Under the pieces are notes generated by a model. That model did not search any database, was not told where the DNA came from, and worked only from the letters and a program-made list of their open reading frames with translations. Below, piece by piece: positions 58,384 to 64,000 of a stretch of DNA of 64,000 nt (position 1 is the stretch's first letter; every line of letters begins with the position of its first letter). The stretch covers positions 174,501,896 through 174,565,895 of the forward strand of contig OY992540.1 in assembly GCA_963921195.1 (NCBI GenBank), given 5' to 3'. The position numbers and the translations under genes are program-made. This DNA comes from Pegoplata infirma (Eukaryota > Arthropoda > Insecta > Diptera > Anthomyiidae).

Positions 58384-59255
58384 CGTGAAAGTAATAAAAA
58401 TTGGCATAAGATTAAAGAAAATAACTCGCGGTTTGTACCATTAGTCCAGGGAACCAGATAAGCTTGACTGTGTTCTGACTGATTCGATGAAGGGATCGTA
58501 TACAATTTCTAAAAATTCCTGATTTTACAGTGTTTGATTCTAAGGGCTGCAAGTCTATCTTTTATCTTTTCATAATCATCTGCGCGGCTTTATCACTACA
58601 CTTGTCCGGAAGTCTCACATTGTGGGCAACACTAGTGCTATTAGAACGGAACCCAATGCCGGCCTGGAAGTACTACTTCACATTTAGCCCGTTATATAGA
58701 CATCAAGAATACAGAAGTAAAATCGGCTATCAGTTTAGGGGTGTCTCAAATGCTTTAGCAACAGTCTTTGGGACACTCCACCATATTTAGTACGGTATGC
58801 CGGACGAAACTTGAAAAGAGCTTGCAGACAAACTTTGATAGAAACTTCGAAGTCCAAATACCTAGAGAAGACTGGGCGGAAACTCTGTTATGACGCAAAA
58901 TGCTATCTCAAACCTTACGCACGGATCGAAGATGGAGATTGGGACGGGTTTGGGAGTATACCCCTAATGCCTCGGCATCAGGGCCTTAGTGAGACTTCTG
59001 AAAAAGTGTAGTGTTTTCCAGGCCGAGGTACGTGCAATAAATAAAGCGGCGCAGATTATTATGAAAATATAAAAAATAGTCTTGCGGCCCTAAAGGCCTT
59101 AGAATCAAACACTGTAAAATCAGAAATTCTTAGAAATTGTATACGATTCCTTCATCGAATCAGTCAGCACACAGTCAAGCTTATTTGGATCCTGGAATAA
59201 TGGTACAAACCTCGAGTATTTTCAGTAAGCTTATGCCAATTTTTATTACTTTCAC
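58384..59255 (+). mobile_element. LINE RT-thumb/RNase H remnant with inverted duplicated end
   Basis: 58553-59081 matches the RT thumb to RNase H part of the LINE at 36470-36840 (shared ACTTTGATAGA(A/G)ACTTCGAA and CAGGC(C/T)GAGGTAC). 59082-59255 carries on into RNase H (TLKSEILRNCIRFL-like, then VSTQSSLFGSW-like). 58384-58552 is an inverted copy of 59082-59255, with CAGATAAGCTTGACTGTGTT facing ACACAGTCAAGCTTATTTGG. The LINE piece is thus bracketed by its own sequence in inverted form. Multiple stops; no function. Confidence 0.7.
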
Positions 59256-59265
59256 GAAAACTAAT

Positions 59266-59758
59266 AAGGAAGGTCTTTCGCAGGCCACCCACAGATTGTC
59301 CTGAAACTTGGATATGGGAAAGAGGAAATTAAGTGTTACCTGTTTTTTCTTAGCTACAGAATCTCACACTTAGCGGGTCAAAGGGCAGGGGGAAAATGGA
59401 TTTTTTTTGGTATTTTGAGTATTTTTCACATTTCTTCAAAAGAAACTATATGAACATTTTATACAGATCAAAAGGATTTTTTAAAGCCTATCCTCGTGTC
59501 GTTGGGTTTGTTAAGTCATTATTTTCAAAAATGTAAAATCATACATACGACCACAAAAATCACATATAACAATCTCTATTAACTAGTTCGGGTTTTATTT
59601 GGATTTTCCCGAAAGATCACATTTTTTCATAAGGTGGCAACCCTTTTTTAAATTTTAGAATGGGCAGCTAAAAAAAAAGCTAACTCTTATTTTCCTTCCC
59701 TCATTCCCAAATGCAAGTTTCAGGACAATTGGTAGGTGCCCTCGGAAAGACCTTCCTT
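59266..59758. mobile_element. AAGGAAGGTCTTTC TIR element
   Basis: AAGGAAGGTCTTTCGCAGGC then TGTCCTGAAACTTG faces CAAGTTTCAGGACAATTGGT and GGAAAGACCTTCCTT at 59758. The ends resemble those of 39404-40190 and 54515-55072 in layout. 493 bp, no coding, no clear TSD. Confidence 0.7.
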
Positions 59759-59793
59759 GTATGTTTTGGGGGGTTTTTATTTGTAATTCGAAG

Positions 59794-60360
59794 TGGATAT
59801 GGGAGCGTAAGTGATTTTTGACTCACACTCATTCACGCTCATGAGAGGAATTTTTGAATCACGCACACTCACTCACGAGAATATTTTTTCCAATTACAGT
59901 CACTCCCAATCACGTATGTAAATTTAATACGACTCACATTATGCACTCACACAAGCTTCAATCACGTTGACTCAAACTTACGAAACACTTATTTTTAAAA
60001 AACAAAATTCAAAAACTAAAATTTCAAAAATCTTACAAAATTTTAATTAAATTACAAAGTTCAGCATAATTTTACATTTTCTTTTGCTTTTTTCGGACGA
60101 AATCTTAAGTTAAGCCACATTTTAAAGCTTTTTTGTTTCTTTTTTGGTACAAAAGTAAATATGAAGAAAAAATAAATCACGCAAACTCACGCAAAAAATT
60201 CGACTCACGCACACTCACTCACGCACAAATCTTACTCAAGCACACTCACTCACGCAATATTTTTCCGCACTCACAATCACGTGAGTAAAATTGATTTCAG
60301 TCACACTTACGCGTGATCACACGTGAATCACGCTCCAATCTGCTCATGTGTCCATCTCTA
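59794..60360. mobile_element. TCACG-rich hAT element, copy 2
   Basis: Ends TGGATATGGGAGCG and GTGTCCATCTCTA, flanked by a perfect 8-bp duplication ATTCGAAG (59786-59793, 60361-60368) that fits nTnnnnAn. Sub-terminal CACTCACTCACGCA motifs surround an AT-rich core, as in 2600-3092. The opposite foldback arm at about 58115-58130 shows the empty site ATCTTCGAATTACAAA. Confidence 0.9.
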
Positions 60361-60738
60361 ATTCGAAGATCCGAAAAAGATAAATTGTAATAAATTGTAT
60401 TTTTTACGAATTTCAATTTACCTTTTTTTTTAATTTCAATTGATCGTTGACGAATCCAATTGGAATTTACGAATTACAAATAGAATCTTGGAATTACAAA
60501 TACAATCTTTAAATTTCAATTGATATTGTAGGATTAACAAAGTTCGTTTATATTTTTTTGATCGTAACACCGGTCGTAGGGATATAACTTTTGAACATGT
60601 TTTGAAAATATCAAATCGGTCCTATTCAGGCGGTGTAAAGCATGAAAAACTATGAAGAATGGCGGTCTCCACTTTTCGCTGGCTTAAAAAAAGTTTCCGT
60701 ATAAACGTTTAACAGCAAAAAAAACTGAATACATTACA

Positions 60739-60879
60739 GGTATTCAGAGTCTTGTTGCCACCCCTGGCAAAGTAGCAAAAGAGTACTTCTTTCAAAAAAT
60801 ACATGTATTTTGAAAAGTAATTTTGAAAAGTGCTCTTTTACCACCAGTGCCAGGGCTGGCAAGCAAGACTCTGAATACC
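60739..60879. mobile_element. GGTATTCAGAGTC hairpin MITE
   Basis: GGTATTCAGAGTCTTGTTGCC faces GGCAAGCAAGACTCTGAATACC. The inner arms CTGGCAAAGTAGCAAAAGAG and their partner also pair. 141 bp, no clear TSD. Confidence 0.7.
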
Positions 60880-62014
60880 ACTATTATAAATTTTAATAAT
60901 ACATATGTATGAAAAAAAAATTATTTAAAATTTTTTTTCTAGATAGGGTTTTAGAAAAAGAGGTTTTATGCGAAAGGTTTTTGTTTCAAAATGTCCCAAG
61001 TAAACCGGTTTCAGTATCAGTACATCACTGGCCATTACGTGGGGATAGGGCCGAAATTTGGTTATACCCCTACTGTATATGAAATATGTAAACGGAATAT
61101 ATTTTTAGCAATTGTTATACAATTAAATAACCTGTTGCGAATGGCCACATTTACTGAAGATTAGAAAGAGTGATTATAGAACAATACGCATTCAGATGAA
61201 TGGAAGTGCTTACAATGGACATATAGCACTTGAGAAAAATCACTTGTGTCAAGGAGCGAACTACCTACTCACCAAATAACCAATTTTATAATCACAATGA
61301 TGTTGTTTAAATTATTGAATGCAACTGTTTTGTTTCAAGGTGTTTATCTCATTATAACCCTCTTCAGATTTTATCTATAATTACGTCACGCATTGATTTT
61401 GATTAGCATTGAGTTGTTTGCGAGCGGGATAATTGAAAACAAAAAGATATTTAAAGCCTTTTCATGTTTGCAATAAAAAGGGTAAATTTACCACATAAAA
61501 GATATGAAAAGAAAAGGTTTGCAATAAGAGAATCTCTACCTGTGAATGGATGAGATGGTATCTTTCAGTTGGTATCTATTGTTATAAAAAAAAAATGAAA
61601 ATAGAAATGCAGATATTTATGTGCTGCTGTTCGTTAGCAACTGTTTGTATTTAAATTTTACATACGAGTGCGTAGTTTATGCATTGAGTGCACGTATATT
61701 AGAGCACCCTTGAAATACATAGCAATGTGCAAAATTTTTATTTTGACCGCTCCGCGCGCGTTTTCCGATAGATATACGTAAAAAATGTGTCCTTTAGTGG
61801 GATAAATAGACTAGACCTACAATACTTTTATTTTATTTATTAACTAACATCCCAAGAAAACTTTGGCAATGGCTGGTGATTATATAACATATTACCAGGT
61901 AATGTATATCCATTATTTTGGTTTAATAATGTATGTATTAGGCTTGTTTTTTGCAGACCGGACTAAGATTAGGATTAACTTAATTAAGTTCAAAATGGGT
62001 CAAATAAAGTCTAG
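60880..62014. other. Low-copy-looking DNA, nothing recognised
   Basis: More complex intergenic-type sequence without element ends or coding. The 61863 frame lacks any family motif and runs into the mini-me-like fragment. Confidence 0.4.
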
Positions 62015-62120
62015 AAACATGTATACCCTCCACTTGCAATTAGTGATAGAGGGTATATATAAGTTTGTCATTCCGTTTGTAACTCATCGAAATATCGGTA
62101 TAGGACCCCATAATGTATCA
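62015..62120 (-). mobile_element. mini-me-like repeat, terminal fragment (inverted)
   Basis: Minus-strand copy of the family 3' end: ACTCATCGAAATATCGGTAT, AGTTTGTCATTCCGTTTGTA and ATACCCTCCACTTGC on the plus strand correspond to the ends at 45480-45560. Confidence 0.65.
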
Positions 62121-62175
62121 GATCAGTACGGCAAGTACTTTCATGAAAATGCATGTTTTTACTCAGACTCTAAAC

Positions 62176-63141
62176 CAATGGTTCTCAAACGGTGGGTCAC
62201 GACCCACTAGGGGGTCGCGGAAGAGTTTCAGGGGAGTCGCGAACAAATTTTTGTTAAAACCTTATATTTTGGTACATTTAAAACACATTTTTTTTATTGC
62301 TGTGTTTTAAAAATATACAAATACTGCTTTTATTAAAGAACAAAAAAAAAAACCCATCAGTTTAGGTCCCTCTGTAATCACTGTGCAGTTGTTAATTCCT
62401 CGGGAAGCCCAACACTTATTTGTGAAGTGTTTTGACTGAGTCTGGAATCTGTCAGTTCATTTTCTATTAACTTTTCGATGCTGATTCCGAATCTGGGTTC
62501 CAAATGTTTCTCGTACGTTAGGTTTTTGAGAAAATTAAAGCCAAAGTTCACAAAAACGTATTTTTGTGCATTTTAAAGAACTTTCTGAAATTTTAAGATG
62601 CGTCTGGGATCTGACCACTTTTTTCGATTTACTTTTTAATGCTGATTCCAAATCTGGATCCGAATAACGGATCTAGATTCGTGATCGAATAAAATTTCAA
62701 TCACTACCAAACATTGGTACATAATTTTGAAAAAAGAACAATCATTACTCCAAATTGGACTGCTTTCTTGGTAAACATTTCTTCATTTCTGATCAGGTTT
62801 AACTGGTGTTTTTCTTTTATTTTCGGAAATAAAAAATCGATGAAGATAGTAAGTTTGGATATAAAAGCTGTAGTTCGGGACCTGGTTTCCAAATTTTTGA
62901 GAAAATTTTGAAACCAGGTCAAAGTTCACAAAATTGTGTTTTTTTTTAAGAAGTTTTTTGCTTAAAATTTTTGGTATGCGCCTGGGATCTGACCACACGG
63001 TTTCGATTAATCTTTCAATGCTGCTTCTGAATTTGGTTTCCAAATTTTTCCATTGCTTTAGGTTTTTGAAAAAACTGAGTTCAAAGTTCACGTTATTTTT
63101 TTTTTATGGGGTCGTAAAGCTGAAGTTAGTGAGAAGCTCTG
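62176..63141. mobile_element. hAT with CAATGGTTCTCAAAC end and internal triplication
   Basis: Left end CAATGGTTCTCAAACGGTGG then GTCACGACCCACTAGGGGGT; right end inward CAGAGCTTCTCACTAAC then TTACGACCCC. Perfect 8-bp duplication CTCTAAAC at 62168-62175 and 63142-63149. The left TIR is the widespread CAGTGGTTCTCAA type of hAT. The interior repeats a unit with GGGATCTGACCAC, AATGCTG(A/C)TTC and GGTTTTTGA(G/A)AAAA three times between about 62450 and 63080. Confidence 0.9.
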
Positions 63142-63149
63142 CTCTAAAC

Positions 63150-64000
63150 ATAACATAGATTAAATATCTATCCGAATCAATAAATTTACAATAAAATGGC
63201 ACCGATTTGTAGTTGCATATTTTTGCATATTTTGGTATAAATGCATATTTTTGCATATTTTCATATAAATTGCACTTTTTTTTAATTTTCATCAATATTT
63301 TTTCAAAAAATCATTTTATCTCTTGCAAAAAACATATTATTTTCTTATAAAATGATATTCTGAGGCATTTTTTATATAAACTTGTTTCTGAAAATAAAAT
63401 TTTTAGATTTCACAAAAAAAAAAGTTTAAAATTTTCCTATTCTGAAAAATTTTTCTATTCGAGAAAACTGTCTTCGAATTTAAAAATTTCTCACAGAAAA
63501 ATTGTCTCAGAAATGCCTATACAACAACTTTTGTCGTTCTCCTGGGCAGGTTGGTATTGAGTTTTAGCGAAATTGGTATAGTAGTTAAGTACTTATGAAC
63601 AAACCCGTGCAATTAATTAAGATGGGATTTACTCGAATTCAAGTGCTGGACAAAACTCTTAATACGTTTTAAAAGAGACTGGTGGGCACAAAAATATTTT
63701 ACAAAGTATTTTTGTGACTCAAAAAATTTTTAAATAAAAAAATGTAACACCCAAAAAATAAATTTTTCTTTTTTTTTTGGTAAAAACTTAAATTTTTTTT
63801 TTTACGTCCAAGTTGAGTTTTATATTTCTACTTGTTCCAAAAATATTTTTTTTGATTCAAAGAAAACAACTTCTAACGAAAATTTGTTCAATGAAATTTT
63901 TTTTATAATTAAATTTGTCAATTTTCTCATTAAAAGCTGTGCCCACTCAAAAAAACATTTATTTAATATTGTAGAGGACCTTAAAGTTTTTGAAAACATC
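63150..64000. mobile_element. Partial copy of the TAGGGATGAG hAT, runs off window
   Basis: TATCCGAATCAATAAATTTA, AAATGGCACCGATTTG and GCATATTTTTGCATATTTT match 25637-25760 in order. The hAT at 62176-63141 interrupts its left part. The right part is poly-A/T-rich and continues past the window end. Confidence 0.55.

Larger units (their letters stand above)
56087..60546. mobile_element. Giant foldback composite
   Basis: The left arm (56087-56170 and 58037-58140) and right arm (59765-59793 and 60361-60546) are complementary in order. Shared blocks are TTTGTTAATC, GATTGTATTTGTAATTCCAA, AAATTCCAATTGGATTCGT, AGGTAAATTGAAATTCGT and GATCTTCGAATTACAAATAA. The left arm is split by 56173-58034, the right arm by the hAT 59794-60360. 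The centre holds a further foldback arm (58263-58352), an inverted LINE (58384-59255) and a TIR element (59266-59758). Confidence 0.75.

Noticed and set aside
61863..62210. 115-codon frame with a possible membrane segment
   Set aside because: Its second half is the terminal part of a mini-me-like repeat and the start of a hAT, so it is a chance frame.

Overview
The window is strongly AT-rich eukaryotic DNA with no host protein-coding gene that I can support. It looks like intergenic or heterochromatic DNA of a brachyceran fly, probably a calyptrate. The reasons are the dispersed mini-me-like repeats with GTCY/GACR cores, the degenerate LINEs with RNase H and a C-terminal CCHC knuckle, and many foldback and TIR elements. 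The species is inference; nothing in the window fixes it.

Layout. 1-3.9 kb: CTGCTG-rich repeat, a palindrome and a TCACG-rich hAT. 3.9-8.0 kb: a long inverted-repeat element holding a hAT with a perfect 8-bp target duplication, then a palindromic hAT MITE. 8.3-12.2 kb: hairpin, an AT-rich TIR element with a tRNA-like sequence inside, and a 2-kb palindrome. 12.3-18.1 kb: a hAT opened up by five levels of nested insertions. 18.2-19.5 kb: a degraded palindrome carrying a Transib-like element with RSS-like ends. 19.7-23.8 kb: a hAT built of tandem repeats with three guests. 24.8-31.0 kb: a short hAT, then a second nested stack (hAT, hAT, TIR element, TIR element). 31-33.3 kb: palindrome with a mini-me-like guest, then a LINE 3' end. 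33.3-39.4 kb: low-copy-looking DNA, a degenerate LINE ORF2, and a tRNA-derived SINE. 39.4-44.6 kb: a 230-bp MITE and a 3.3-kb element with the same ends, then a CCCAG MITE. 45-51 kb: mini-me-like copies and broken LINEs, one of them split by two insertions. 51-55.2 kb: low-copy-looking DNA, a TIR element, and a LINE reverse transcriptase split by a TIR element. 56.1-60.5 kb: a giant foldback composite. 60.7-64 kb: a hairpin MITE and a hAT inside another hAT copy.

No transposase gene, intact LINE ORF, CRISPR array or functional RNA gene was recognised. Every DNA element here looks non-autonomous and every LINE is dead. The value of the window is as a stratigraphic record: many insertions can be checked because an empty site survives in another repeat copy or in the opposite arm of the same palindrome, and because target duplications are still readable. 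I read the boundaries by eye; those given with a TSD are the firmest.
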